A stretch of 64,000 bases of DNA from Glycomyces harbinensis (GCF_900101745.1 NZ_FNAD01000001.1:682001-746000), one strand, 5' to 3'; counted from the first letter of the stretch, positions 35,101 through 43,340 are shown. Translations and numbers: made by a program. The notes: generated by a model not told the origin, from the letters alone.

Positions 35101-38100
35101 GATGCGCGTCCCCGTAGACGACGCGGCTGAGCATGGTCTCGGTCTCCCCCGGCTCGGTGCCGTAGGTCGCGACGGGGCGGTGCACGGCGTCGTAGGCGAC
35201 GCGGAACGACCGGCCGTACTCGTCCCAGGTGCGGACCAGGCGTCCGACGATGTCGGTGAGGCTCCAGCGGCGGCCGCGCTCGGCCGAGTCGCCGCGGACG
35301 GCACGGCCCGAGAGGTCGGCGACGCCGGCGCCGATCACGCGTCCGCGGGTGTCGAACTCGCGGGCGAAGCCGCCGGAGGCGTCGGATTCGCCGCGGCTGA
35401 AACGCAGGTCGCCGCCGCCGTTGTCGGCCACGGTGAGCACGGTGCGGCCCAGGACGTCCGTGTGGAGGGCGGTCGGGGTCTCGGCGTGCTGCGCGGTGAG
35501 CCACGCCGCGCGCTCCTGCGGGTCGGCCGGTTCGGGCCCGAGCGGATCGGGGCTGCCGCGCTCGGCGTACCAGGCGCTGTCCAGGACGGTGTCGCCCGGG
35601 TCGTGGGCGACGGACTTCCACGGGCCGGTCTCGGTGCGGGCCAGGGTCCCGTCGGGGTAGTCGACGCGGAAGACGCGGCCGAGCGGGTCGTAGCGGGGGA
35701 CCGCGGTCACGCCGGTCTCGACCAGCGCGGCCTCGGACTCGTAGCCGTGGGTGGTCGAGAAGTACGGCTGGTACTGCTTGACCGGCAGGCCCTTGTTGTT
35801 GAAGACGGTGCGGCCGTTGCCGACCCAGCGCGGGTCGGCCTCCACTTCGGAGACGGTGTCGGTGTCGGGGTCCCAGACTTTCGCGGGTCCGGGGGCGACG
35901 CGGCTCTTGTTCATGACGGGCGCGCCGCCGCCGTCGAAGTAGGCGTACGTCTCCTGCCAGGCGGTGTTGGACGGGCCGTGGCGTTCGCGCCTGCGGGTGC
36001 GCGTCCACACCGGCAGGCCGTCGTTGATCCAGGCGAAGAGGTCGTAGTCGGTCTCGGCGGTGGGGTCGTCGAGGGTGTCCATGTCGGGTTCGCCGGGCCT
36101 GCCGACCAGGGCCGTCGCGACGGTGGCGCCGAGGACGTCGAAGGCCGCCTCGGCGCGGACCCCGGCGGGGTCGGTGACGGCGCGGGGGGCCAGGAGCCGG
36201 TAGTCGGGTTCGATGCGGACCTCTCGGCCGAGGGCGTCCACGGCGAGGACGACCATGAGGTCGTGCGCGTCGCGGGCGATCGTCGCCGTCACGCCGAGCG
36301 GGTCGGCCGCGCCGGCCGGCAGGTAGAAGTGGTCGGCGGCGTCGCTCGCGTAGAGGACGGTTCCCGAAGGGGCCCACCAGCCCTGATCGAAGTGCTGGTA
36401 TCCGGCGGCGAGGAGTTCGGCGTCGCTGACGCTGCCGTCGTAGTAGCCGGCGACGAGGCCGTCGGTGAGGACGAGGCCCCTGCCGTGGTGGCCGAGGCCG
36501 AGGCTCTCGTGGACGCCGAGCGGGAGCGCGGTGGCGAGGTCGTCGGAGCGGAAGAACGACTGAGTGCGTCCGATCAGGCGCAGCACCGGGCCGTCGGGAG
36601 TGGGGACGGTGCCGTCCTCGTCCACGGTCTCATAGGGGGCGCGGTCGGCCGCCGCCACGATGGCGTCCACTTCGGATCTCGAGAGGTGTCCGGCGGGCAG
36701 GCCCGCCAGTTCGTAGGAGCGCGTTTCGCAGACCTGGCGCAGCCGCCTGGTGTCGGGGCCGAGGACGTCGGCGGTGTATTCGGTCTCGCTGTAGCCCCCG
36801 CGGGGCCGGGCCTGGGCGTCGCGGATCACCTGCGGCAGTTCGAGGTCGACGACGGCGCGGCCGTAGGCGACGGCGGCGGTGCGCAGCGGCAGGCCGAGGT
36901 CGTCGGTCTCCAGGACGAGGGAGTGGGAGACGCGGGGGTCCTCGGGGCGGCGGTCGTAGGCGTAGCTCACCGCCTCGGTCGGCAGCAGCTGGAAGACCGC
37001 GTGCCGCCGGTCCCCGAGGGGTTGGCGCAGGACGACGTCGTACGCGGATTCGCTGACGGAGTACGGCAGCGCCGATTCGGGCGTCTCGTCCAGGCCGTAG
37101 ACCTCGGTGCGGAGCGTGACGCCCTTCAAGGCGCGGCAGGCCTGCCGGTACTCCTCGTCGCTCAGGCCGGCGGGCGTCCCCGGCTCGGGGAGGGCGGCCT
37201 CGGGCACCGCCGGGTTCTCCCAGTACTGGTCGCGGCGCGCGTGCAGCATCCGCTCCCCCGCGCCCGCCGCCGCACCGGTGTGGAACCAGGTGCGGGTGAG
37301 CACGGGCGGCTGGTGCAGGTCGGCGTCGGCCGTGTTCGCGCCTTCGGGCAGGACCGCGTAGGCCTCGGTGTCGATCGTCTCGACGCGCCCGAAGCCGCGG
37401 AACTCCCGCTCGACGGGATCGAAGTACCCGTCGTGATAGCTGGTGGTGTCGGTGAAGACCGTCGCTCTGATGTGGTCGGTCCGGATCACGCGGTGGGCGC
37501 ATGAGACCGGGAACGGCAGCCGCGAGGGCCAGGGCCGCCCGGCCTGCTCGTCGGCCAGCGCGAAGAAGGTCGAGGGCTTGTATTCGACGCGGACCTCTCC
37601 GCCGGTGCCGTTCTCGTGGGAGGTGAGCAGGTGGGGCCGCCCGGCGGCGAACAGGTCGATGTACCGCATGGCGGCGGCGGTGCCGTGGGGCAGGCCGGTG
37701 GACCACACGAGGCAGGCCGTGCCGGTGCCGCGCAGGTCGACGACGGAGGCGTAGCGGCGGTTGTCGCCGCCGGGCACGCCGGGAAGGAGCCGGGTCGCAT
37801 CCCACGCGTTCCCGCTCCGGTTGGCGTACAGGCGGACACCGTCGGCGGCGAGGTAGGCGAGGTCGGTCCTGCCGTTGCCGTCGAGGTCGGCGAGGAGGAC
37901 GCGGCGGGGGTCGAACAGGTCGGGGCCGTCGAACCGGGGCGCGTGGTCCATGGCGACGGCCGGGCCGAATCGGCCGTGGCCGAGGTTGGGCCGGTAGGCG
38001 ACGGCGCCGTTGGCGATGCGGACGAGGTCGGGGAGGCCGTCGCCGGTCATGTCGGCGAGTTGGACGGCGGCGGTGGCGGAGGCGTCGAGGAGGACCGGAC

Positions 38101-39832
38101 CGGGGAATGCGGGGGCGTCGAGGGGTCGGGGTTCGCCGAAGCCCTCGAGGCCCAGTCCTTCGCACCAGCGCTCGCCGGCGGCGTCGGCGAGGACGAGGTC
38201 GGCGAGGCCGTCGCCGGTGAGGTCGGCGAGGAGCACGCGCGCGGCGCGGGCGTCCACGTTGGGGAACCGCTCGAAGGGGGCGAGGGCCCGCCAGGCGCCG
38301 TCCTCGTCGCGTCCGGCGAATCCGGGGACGGGCGCGTGGAGGCGGACCAGGTCGGGCATGCCCTTCCCGGCGAGGTCGACGAGGAGGTCGGTGCCGATGG
38401 TCGTGCGGGCGGTGTCGGGACGGGGCGAGACGGGCTCGGCGGGGCCGAACGCGACGCCGTCGGGGTCGCCGTGCAGCAGCGGACTGCGGTTGCGCATGTA
38501 GTACCAGGCGCCGCGGTGGGAGGCCAGGACCCCGGCGACGCCGTCGCCGTCGAGGTCGACCCAGGTGTGGTCGGTCAGGTCGAGTCCGGCGGGCAGGTGC
38601 TCGGCGCGGACGTCCCGGACGGTGGGGTCGAGTTCGGCGGGGGCGTAGTGGAGGGTCAGCGGCGGGGTCTCGGCGCGGAGGTAGCCGTCGCCTTGGCGCG
38701 CATGGCCGCAGGTGCGCGCGGCGGTCAGCTGCGAGTCGCCGCTGTGGGCGGCTTGGGCGTAGGTGAACTCGACGGAACGGACGAGTGTGGGCTCCTCGCC
38801 GAGTTCGGGCAGGTCGTGGAACATGAGGGCGCGTTCGCCGCGGCGGTGGGTGCGCACTTCGAAGCCGGGGCGGCAGTCGGCGTAGGGGTCGGGGCGGGCG
38901 GTCCAGGGCCGGTCGGGTTCGAGTCCGGGTGCGGCGGGGTCGTGGTCGCCGTAGTCGACGACGAGGGTGAAGAGCCACGACTCGGGGCGGGGCACCGGCG
39001 GGGCCTCGGGATCGAGGACCGGGTAGTACGGGGCGGCGTTCCCGTGGCGGACGCGCTTGAGGTGGCGTCCGGCCGTGCGGGCGAGGTCGGTCCGGTTCGC
39101 CTCGCAGGCGGCGCCGGGGTCGATGCCGACCGAGTCCTCGGCGGCGTACTCGTAGGACGCCGCGTTGCCCTTGTCGTCGTGGCTGAAGCTGAGGAGCCAC
39201 GCGAAGATCCGGGTCGGGTCGGCCGGGTCCGCGATGCGGCTGGCGGGGGTCTCGCCGAACCAGGCGGTGGCGTTGTCGCCGGAGAGGGTGCGCCACTTGC
39301 AGTCGGCGCGGTCGGCGGTGCTGGTCCAGCGTTCGATGCGGGTGTCCCCGTCGTCGATCCGGGGCCGGTAGCACTCGACGCGGTAGGCGACGCCGGCGAC
39401 CGTGCGCACGACCGGGTCCGCGTCGAGGGGCACGAGGTCCTCGCCGCCGCCGGCGAGGAAGACGTCGGAGGCCTCGGCGTCGCGGTAGCGGGGGACGCCG
39501 CGGTCGGTGCGACGGCTGATTCGCGGCACCGGCAGGTCCCAGCCGTAGCCGAACAGGCCCGAGCGGCCCGAGGAGTCATAGGTCACCGCGAGCGAGGGCG
39601 CGCCGCGTCCGCCGCTGAACGGCAGGGGGATCGACAATGCGGCCGAACCCGTGACCGGATTGGTCTGAAAGGTCTCGCCGAGTCGCGCGGGCGGGTTGCC
39701 CGCAGTGGGGAGCGCGGGTGCGGCAGTGGCGCCCGGGGCGGCGTTGGAACCACTGGACCCATTGGTGAATGCGGATCGGTTGAAACCGGCGGAATTGCGA
39801 TCGGCATCGGCGCCACCCCATTGTTCGACCAC
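32159..39832 (-). CDS. Tc toxin TcB-TcC fusion: SpvB, FG-GAP/VCBS, RHS cocoon and C-terminal nuclease-like effector
   Basis: A 2557-residue protein. Near residue 50-110 is an SpvB-type start (NPVTGSAALSIPLPFSGGRG); about 425-680 has five calcium-type FG-GAP repeats (DLDGDGVAGV, DLAGKGMPDL, DLTGDGLADL, DMTGDGLPDL, DLDGNGRTDL); then TcB mid regions, RHS/YD repeats (YEYDDLGNLKAM, YTYDDYGNLTSA) and the RHS core near 2040-2117 (FHGKERDDETGLYDYGARLY, GRWISADPIG, NLYAYCSNDP), where family members cut themselves. The remaining 440 residues are the variable effector: a low-complexity Gly/Thr/Glu linker, an HNH-like segment (NQVDHMVELQ near 2330, YWPQSINGSQG near 2359), then two hydrophobic stretches (near 2410-2430 and 2512-2555). 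No signal peptide. GTG start at 39832 with AAGGGAG upstream. Confidence 0.9.
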   Translation of the reverse strand: MVEQWGGADADRNSAGFNRSAFTNGSSGSNAAPGATAAPALPTAGNPPARLGETFQTNPVTGSAALSIPLPFSGGRGAPSLAVTYDSSGRSGLFGYGWDLPVPRISRRTDRGVPRYRDAEASDVFLAGGGEDLVPLDADPVVRTVAGVAYRVECYRPRIDDGDTRIERWTSTADRADCKWRTLSGDNATAWFGETPASRIADPADPTRIFAWLLSFSHDDKGNAASYEYAAEDSVGIDPGAACEANRTDLARTAGRHLKRVRHGNAAPYYPVLDPEAPPVPRPESWLFTLVVDYGDHDPAAPGLEPDRPWTARPDPYADCRPGFEVRTHRRGERALMFHDLPELGEEPTLVRSVEFTYAQAAHSGDSQLTAARTCGHARQGDGYLRAETPPLTLHYAPAELDPTVRDVRAEHLPAGLDLTDHTWVDLDGDGVAGVLASHRGAWYYMRNRSPLLHGDPDGVAFGPAEPVSPRPDTARTTIGTDLLVDLAGKGMPDLVRLHAPVPGFAGRDEDGAWRALAPFERFPNVDARAARVLLADLTGDGLADLVLADAAGERWCEGLGLEGFGEPRPLDAPAFPGPVLLDASATAAVQLADMTGDGLPDLVRIANGAVAYRPNLGHGRFGPAVAMDHAPRFDGPDLFDPRRVLLADLDGNGRTDLAYLAADGVRLYANRSGNAWDATRLLPGVPGGDNRRYASVVDLRGTGTACLVWSTGLPHGTAAAMRYIDLFAAGRPHLLTSHENGTGGEVRVEYKPSTFFALADEQAGRPWPSRLPFPVSCAHRVIRTDHIRATVFTDTTSYHDGYFDPVEREFRGFGRVETIDTEAYAVLPEGANTADADLHQPPVLTRTWFHTGAAAGAGERMLHARRDQYWENPAVPEAALPEPGTPAGLSDEEYRQACRALKGVTLRTEVYGLDETPESALPYSVSESAYDVVLRQPLGDRRHAVFQLLPTEAVSYAYDRRPEDPRVSHSLVLETDDLGLPLRTAAVAYGRAVVDLELPQVIRDAQARPRGGYSETEYTADVLGPDTRRLRQVCETRSYELAGLPAGHLSRSEVDAIVAAADRAPYETVDEDGTVPTPDGPVLRLIGRTQSFFRSDDLATALPLGVHESLGLGHHGRGLVLTDGLVAGYYDGSVSDAELLAAGYQHFDQGWWAPSGTVLYASDAADHFYLPAGAADPLGVTATIARDAHDLMVVLAVDALGREVRIEPDYRLLAPRAVTDPAGVRAEAAFDVLGATVATALVGRPGEPDMDTLDDPTAETDYDLFAWINDGLPVWTRTRRRERHGPSNTAWQETYAYFDGGGAPVMNKSRVAPGPAKVWDPDTDTVSEVEADPRWVGNGRTVFNNKGLPVKQYQPYFSTTHGYESEAALVETGVTAVPRYDPLGRVFRVDYPDGTLARTETGPWKSVAHDPGDTVLDSAWYAERGSPDPLGPEPADPQERAAWLTAQHAETPTALHTDVLGRTVLTVADNGGGDLRFSRGESDASGGFAREFDTRGRVIGAGVADLSGRAVRGDSAERGRRWSLTDIVGRLVRTWDEYGRSFRVAYDAVHRPVATYGTEPGETETMLSRVVYGDAHPEAAERNLTGRTHMVFDSGGAVSFDRYDHQGNPLRVLRRFCADWTADPDWSILDGIEDPELVMAAAAPLLEPLADQVETGGAFDALGRATTAVLADGTVITPAYDEANRLAELGARLGGTGPVATFMAGQEYDALGRRTVARYGNGLTTDYTYDPLNLKVTEIRTAAEGSPDAAQHLHYAYEAAGHLAEAEDTAQQALFFNGAFVPARMRFRHDALGQLVQASGREHAGIPAGQQTGPADAVGAPLPHPNDTAAVRLYRQEYEYDDLGNLKAMRHIANGGAWTRRYRYAHDTDPLDRRNRLTATSVPADDPDGPYSHAYTYDDYGNLTSAPHLAQLHWNWNDQLREADLGGGGTAYYRHTGGGGRSRKVVQHLGGLRTERRYLGAVEIYREWMNGTLRLERRTVHLADDAGRFAQADTLVLDTAGGDGAPLNTPVVRYQYGNHIGSATLETDAGGAVISYEEYHPYGSTAYRSARPGTDLSLKRYRFHGKERDDETGLYDYGARLYASWLGRWISADPIGTGAGPNLYAYCSNDPSGRIDPNGTDDHPPADARPVVVRETPVTGAETFAEVQALANGIPGYEWDPNVTPQNYQNYFVNGSWMVVRPSGSTGEGDGEGAEGAAGAEGATGTGSGTGTGTGAADSGAGGDTETGEGDTGEGESSSSGLGTGASGLGREGFRAGPPGPTLEVPDNFDPAKIRAYKQRIQLDRGVGMRSVRPGATGKGARTGDIRAANAGLADDFNVRGGGLRSRANQVDHMVELQHIIRRAGEFVRRIDHRYWPQSINGSQGTSARHIDDAARAAGALEDVPAGGVARTADLTHWTNSPRLRTGMRWGGGALMFAGPALTAWGASSIEDDRVRNGAYGLAATEALAGASYIGARAALARPALHSQNLARFAGVARGVAGVAGGAAQALISGYLAYEDYQRGDWTSFGFNAAAAVGGVALAIGCVVGSPVLIGIGIVTGVAAGVYGVGRMFEWW

Positions 39833-40005
39833 GATCGCGGCTCCCTTGCGACGGAAAGAGGCTGGTGTGGGCACTCGGACCAGTGCCTGATTACGGAGCG
39901 TAGACCTGCGGCAACAGTCGCACAATGGCCCTTTAGGACCAATCCGGGTGCACCGCGGAAAGGGGGATCTTGCTAGAATCCCGCGCGAGAATGGAGCGGC
40001 GCGGT

Positions 40006-40091
40006 GAATGCATTCGGATCAAATCCGGCATAGCTCGACCGGTACGATGCCGATGCATTCGCCGAATGCCGGGCCCGCACCGACGAATGCA
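40006..40091. repeat. Cluster of TGCATTCG / CGAATGCA motifs
   Basis: TGCATTCG occurs at 40009-40016 and 40054-40061, its reverse complement CGAATGCA at 40084-40091, and a 7/8 copy CGAATGCC at 40063-40070. The first lies in the palindrome GAATGCATTC at 40006-40015. Such spacing suggests a cooperative operator array for a regulator of the Tc genes or the kinase. Confidence 0.55.
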
Positions 40092-40150
40092 CCGAATAGG
40101 ACTGTTACCGCGAGTCGCGCAATGGCGACGAATCGCGGGGCGCCCCGCGT

Positions 40151-40187
40151 GCGGGCCGGCGAGATCCGGGACCCTCCGCCGGCCCGC
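40151..40187 (+). other. Strong hairpin in the leader of the histidine kinase gene
   Basis: A perfect 11-bp stem (GCGGGCCGGCG / CGCCGGCCCGC) with a 15-nt loop, ending 8 bp before the TTG start option of the kinase gene. It may terminate transcripts or mask translation initiation. Confidence 0.45.
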
Positions 40188-40194
40188 GGAATGA

Positions 40195-41466
40195 TTGAAT
40201 CTCCTGGTGTCCCCCACCCGCGAATCGAGCACCGCCGAGGCCCCCGTGCGGGACCTGCGCCGGCTGCGCCGCTACACGTTCGTCTCCGTGATCGGCTCCG
40301 GCCCGGTGACGCTGTTCCTCGCCGCCACGTTCCTGGCCGCGTCGGACATCCCGGCCGACGCCCTGCCGCTCGCGGCGGGCGCGGTCACCGTGTCCGTCGT
40401 CCTGTGCACGGCCGCGCTGGCGCTCCACTGGCACGGCCAGAGCCGGTGGCGCCGCCGGATCCTGTGGGGCATCGCGGTGCTCATGCTGGTCCTGGGCGTC
40501 GCCGCCGAGGCGCGCTCGACCCCCATCGGCGACGCCTGGGCCGCCCCGGCCGGACTCCTCGTGGCCGAGGCCGCCCTCTGGGCCAGGCCCGGCAGGCGGG
40601 CCCGCGCGCTGATCGTCGGGATGCTCGCCGTCACGGCCGCGGCGAGCGGGCTGGCGGCGGCCGGGCTCATGGCCCGGGAGTCGGTGATCATGACGGTGCT
40701 CCTGGTCCCGTCCATCGGGGGCGGGATCGTCTGCCAGCTGTGGCACTACCAGGTGGCGCGCGAGCTGGAGAAGGCCCGCGGGATCGCGGGCGAGCTCGCG
40801 GTGGCGCAGGAGCGGCTGCGCTTCGCCGCGGAGCTGCACGACGTCCAGGGCGGCAACCTCACCGTGATCACCCTGAAGGCGCAGGTGGCCCGCCGCCTCA
40901 TGGAGGCCGACGCCGAACGCGCCGCCGCCGAGGTCCAGGCGATCGAGGACCTGGCCCGGGACACGCTCAAGGACATGCGGGCCGTGGTGGGCGGCTACCG
41001 GAAGGTGGCCCTGTCCGACGAGATCGACGCCGCCGCGAGGACCCTCAAGTCGGCCGGGGTCGAGGCCACGGTCCCCGACGCGGTCCCGACCCTGGACAAG
41101 GACACCGAGAAGCTGCTGGGCCTCCTGGTCCGGGAGGCGACCACGAACCTGATCCGCCACGCCGAGCCCACGTCCGCCCGGGTGTCCATCGTGGAGGTCG
41201 ACGCCGAGATCACCGTGACGGTGACCAACGACGGCGCCCCGAAGCCGGAGCGCGCGGCGGGCAACGGCCTCTCGATGCTCGCCGGGCGCTTCGGCGAGGC
41301 CGGTGGCAATGTCGAGCACCTGCACGAGGACGACCGCTTCGTCGTCAAGGGCACGCTCCCCAAGCCGACCGCGGCGGCGCCCGCCCCGCGGCGCCGCGCC
41401 CCGCTCCAGCCGCGCCGCAGGGCCGAGCGCCCGGCTCAGTTCCGGGTGCGGCGGCCCGCGCCCTGA
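40195..41466 (+). CDS. Orphan sensor histidine kinase, NarL/DesK type
   Basis: A protein of 423 residues from TTG at 40195, or 419 from the GTG at 40207; neither has a strong ribosome binding site. About five membrane helices make up the N-terminal half, without a separate sensor domain. The HisKA_3 phosphoacceptor is in RFAAELHDVQGGNLTVI; the ATPase has the N-box EATTNLIRHA and the G-box GNGLSMLAGRF. The C-terminus is a basic tail. No response regulator gene is adjacent: the next gene is a convergent MBL hydrolase. It is divergent from the Tc toxin operon, so control of the toxin is possible but not shown. Confidence 0.85.
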   Translation: MNLLVSPTRESSTAEAPVRDLRRLRRYTFVSVIGSGPVTLFLAATFLAASDIPADALPLAAGAVTVSVVLCTAALALHWHGQSRWRRRILWGIAVLMLVLGVAAEARSTPIGDAWAAPAGLLVAEAALWARPGRRARALIVGMLAVTAAASGLAAAGLMARESVIMTVLLVPSIGGGIVCQLWHYQVARELEKARGIAGELAVAQERLRFAAELHDVQGGNLTVITLKAQVARRLMEADAERAAAEVQAIEDLARDTLKDMRAVVGGYRKVALSDEIDAAARTLKSAGVEATVPDAVPTLDKDTEKLLGLLVREATTNLIRHAEPTSARVSIVEVDAEITVTVTNDGAPKPERAAGNGLSMLAGRFGEAGGNVEHLHEDDRFVVKGTLPKPTAAAPAPRRRAPLQPRRRAERPAQFRVRRPAP

Positions 41467-41495
41467 CGCGGGCCGCTCGCGCGGCACCGGGCCGT

Positions 41496-42329
41496 TCAGG
41501 CCTCGATGGTGAAGGACTCCAAGTGGTCCAGGAGCACGTACTGCGTGTCCGGGCTGACCTCGGCGACCCGCTCCCCCAGCGCCGCCGCGCCGAACAGGTC
41601 GATCGCCGGGTCGGTGAGCGGCTCCTCGTAGTCGTCCCAGTGCGTCGGGATCACGTACGGCGGGAAGCCCGTCGCGGCCAGCATCCGCTCCTCGTAGTCC
41701 GGGTAGTTCGGGTTGGCCCCCTGCATGAACAGCACGGTCGGGCGGATCCCGGCGACCTCGCGCTCGTGGAACGCGGGCGTCCCGTTGAAGAACAGCGAGA
41801 CCGATCCGAAGGTCACGAGGTAGGCGAGGCTGCCGCCCTCCACGAGGTCCTTGATCGCCTCGGGCCGCTCCGGCGCCTCGCCGGGGCGCGTGCCCGGGAA
41901 GAGCAGGCTCTTGTGCTTCCCCGAGACGCCGTGGGAGGCGCGGAAGACCTCCACGGTGTAGCCCTCGAACCGGTAGAGCTCGCCGCCGCCGACCTGCGAG
42001 AGCTGCGCTTCCGGAGCGTCCATGGCGCGCAGCAGGTTCAGGTGCGTCTCGGTGCCGAGCACCGTCGCCCCGGTCTTCTCGGCGACGTACGGCACGTCGG
42101 CGATGTGGTCGAAGTGGGCGTGCGTGATGAGGATCGAGTCGGCGGCGCCGATGTGCTCGTCGACCGCCGTCTCGTCGATGGTGATCGGCGTGTCCGGATC
42201 GAACTCGCCGGGCTTGGTCGCGCCGGTGTAGGTGCGGGAGACGTACGGGTCGACCAGGACGGTGGCCCCGCCGCCGGTGATCTCCCAGGCGTTGGTGCCC
42301 AGCCAGCGGACGGTCACGTCAGAAGTCAT
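41496..42329 (-). CDS. MBL-fold metallo-hydrolase (UlaG-like), cytoplasmic
   Basis: A 277-residue metallo-beta-lactamase-fold protein. The metal motif is THAHFDH (HxHxDH), the further ligands are probably the histidine of FRASHGVSG, the aspartate near the N-terminus (VLVDPYVS) and the histidine of PTHWDD. The WLGTNAWEI start is typical of UlaG-like hydrolases. It has no signal peptide. The start ATG at 42329 has GGAG upstream and overlaps the end of the paralogous gene by 11 bp, so the pair is translated together. Substrate unknown; lactone or phosphoester hydrolysis would fit the family. Confidence 0.87.
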   Translation of the reverse strand: MTSDVTVRWLGTNAWEITGGGATVLVDPYVSRTYTGATKPGEFDPDTPITIDETAVDEHIGAADSILITHAHFDHIADVPYVAEKTGATVLGTETHLNLLRAMDAPEAQLSQVGGGELYRFEGYTVEVFRASHGVSGKHKSLLFPGTRPGEAPERPEAIKDLVEGGSLAYLVTFGSVSLFFNGTPAFHEREVAGIRPTVLFMQGANPNYPDYEERMLAATGFPPYVIPTHWDDYEEPLTDPAIDLFGAAALGERVAEVSPDTQYVLLDHLESFTIEA

Positions 42330-43266
42330 GGTGCTCCAGGTGGTCGATGAGCAGGAATTCGGAGTCGGGGCTGGCGGCGGCCACGCGGTCGCGCAGGGGC
42401 TTCCAGTCGGCGCCGATCTCGGCGCCCTCGGTCAGCGGCCGGTCGAAGTCGTCCCAGTGGGTCGCGACCACGTACGGCGGGTATCCGGTGGCGGCGAGCA
42501 GCCGCTCCACGTAGTCGGGCGTGTAGCCGCCGCCGGGCTGGATGAAGAGCACCGTGGGGCGGATCCCGTCGATCTCGCGCTCGTGGAAGCTCGCCGACCC
42601 GGCGTTGAAGAACGAGACGGTGCCGAAGTCGATCAGGTACGTGAGGCTGCCGCCCTCCACGAGGTCCTTGATCTTCTTGGGGCGCTTGGGGACCTTGCCG
42701 GGGCGGGTGCCGCCGAAGGTGATCTGCTTGTGCTCGCCGCCGGCGGAGTGCGAGGCGCGGAAGACCTCGACGGTGTAGCCGCCCTCGAACCGGTAGAGCT
42801 CGCCGCCGCCGACCTGCGAGAGCTGCTCCTCGGGAGCATCCATGGCGCGCAGCAGGTTCAGGTGCGTCTCGGTGCCGAGCACCGTCGCCCCGGTCTTCTC
42901 GGCGAGGTAGGGGACGTCGGCGATGTGGTCCCAGTGCCCGTGCGTGACGAGGATGGTGTCGGCCTTCGGCAGGTGCTCGTCGATGACGTCCTGGTGGACC
43001 TCGATCTCGGTCTCGGGGTCGGCCCCCTCCGGGGTGTAGGCCCCGGTCGGGAAGCGGCTGACCCACGGGTCGATGAGCACGGTCGCGGTCTCGGTGGTGA
43101 ACTCCCAGGAGTTCGTGCCGAGCCAGCGCAGGCGCACCGCCGTGTCGGCCTGCTGCGCGACGGCGATGCCGCTGCCGGCGGCGGTGGCCGCGACGGCGGC
43201 GACGCCGGTGCCCTTGAGGAGGCCCCGGCGGCGCACGGCGGGTGTCGGGTCTGGCGTTCTGGTCAT
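42319..43266 (-). CDS. MBL-fold metallo-hydrolase with Tat signal peptide
   Basis: A 315-residue paralogue of the downstream gene with an added N-terminus that carries a twin-arginine signal (RRRGLLKGTG, then an alanine-rich hydrophobic stretch ending near AVAQQ). The rest lines up with the cytoplasmic copy: RWLGTNSWEF, the metal motif THGHWDH, YLAEKTGATVLGTETHLN, FRASHSAGG and ATHWDD. Export of a folded, metal-loaded enzyme by Tat fits this fold. It is divergent from a LysR-type helix-turn-helix gene with a perfect inverted repeat in between. The pair suggests the same chemistry on both sides of the membrane. Confidence 0.88.
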   Translation of the reverse strand: MTRTPDPTPAVRRRGLLKGTGVAAVAATAAGSGIAVAQQADTAVRLRWLGTNSWEFTTETATVLIDPWVSRFPTGAYTPEGADPETEIEVHQDVIDEHLPKADTILVTHGHWDHIADVPYLAEKTGATVLGTETHLNLLRAMDAPEEQLSQVGGGELYRFEGGYTVEVFRASHSAGGEHKQITFGGTRPGKVPKRPKKIKDLVEGGSLTYLIDFGTVSFFNAGSASFHEREIDGIRPTVLFIQPGGGYTPDYVERLLAATGYPPYVVATHWDDFDRPLTEGAEIGADWKPLRDRVAAASPDSEFLLIDHLEHHDF

Positions 43267-43302
43267 GCCCGACAGTCAAGCCGGAACGGTCGATTCCGTC
43301 CA

Positions 43303-43340
43303 ATATCAACACGGCTATGAGGTGATGCGGGCGTTGATAT
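43303..43340. promoter_or_regulatory. Inverted repeat, probable LysR-type binding site
   Basis: ATATCAAC and GTTGATAT form a perfect 8-bp inverted repeat with a 22-bp spacer, between the Tat-exported MBL gene and the divergent LysR-type gene. Confidence 0.6.

Larger units (their letters stand above)
39833..40194. other. Divergent regulatory region between the Tc operon and a histidine kinase
   Basis: No gene is supported in this 362-bp stretch. It holds a cluster of TGCATTCG motifs in its middle part and a strong hairpin near the kinase end, listed separately. Two promoters facing away from each other are expected here. Confidence 0.6.

Noticed and set aside
33386..37504. Very long open frame on the plus strand opposite the TcB-TcC gene
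   Set aside because: High GC content keeps antisense frames open. The predicted product is a low-complexity Gly/Ala/Val/Arg sequence with no domain, while the minus strand encodes clear RHS motifs.
32159..39832. FG-GAP repeats taken as evidence for an integrin-like adhesin
   Set aside because: The SpvB start, RHS repeats and RHS core fix the protein as TcB-TcC; the repeats belong to the TcB beta-propeller.
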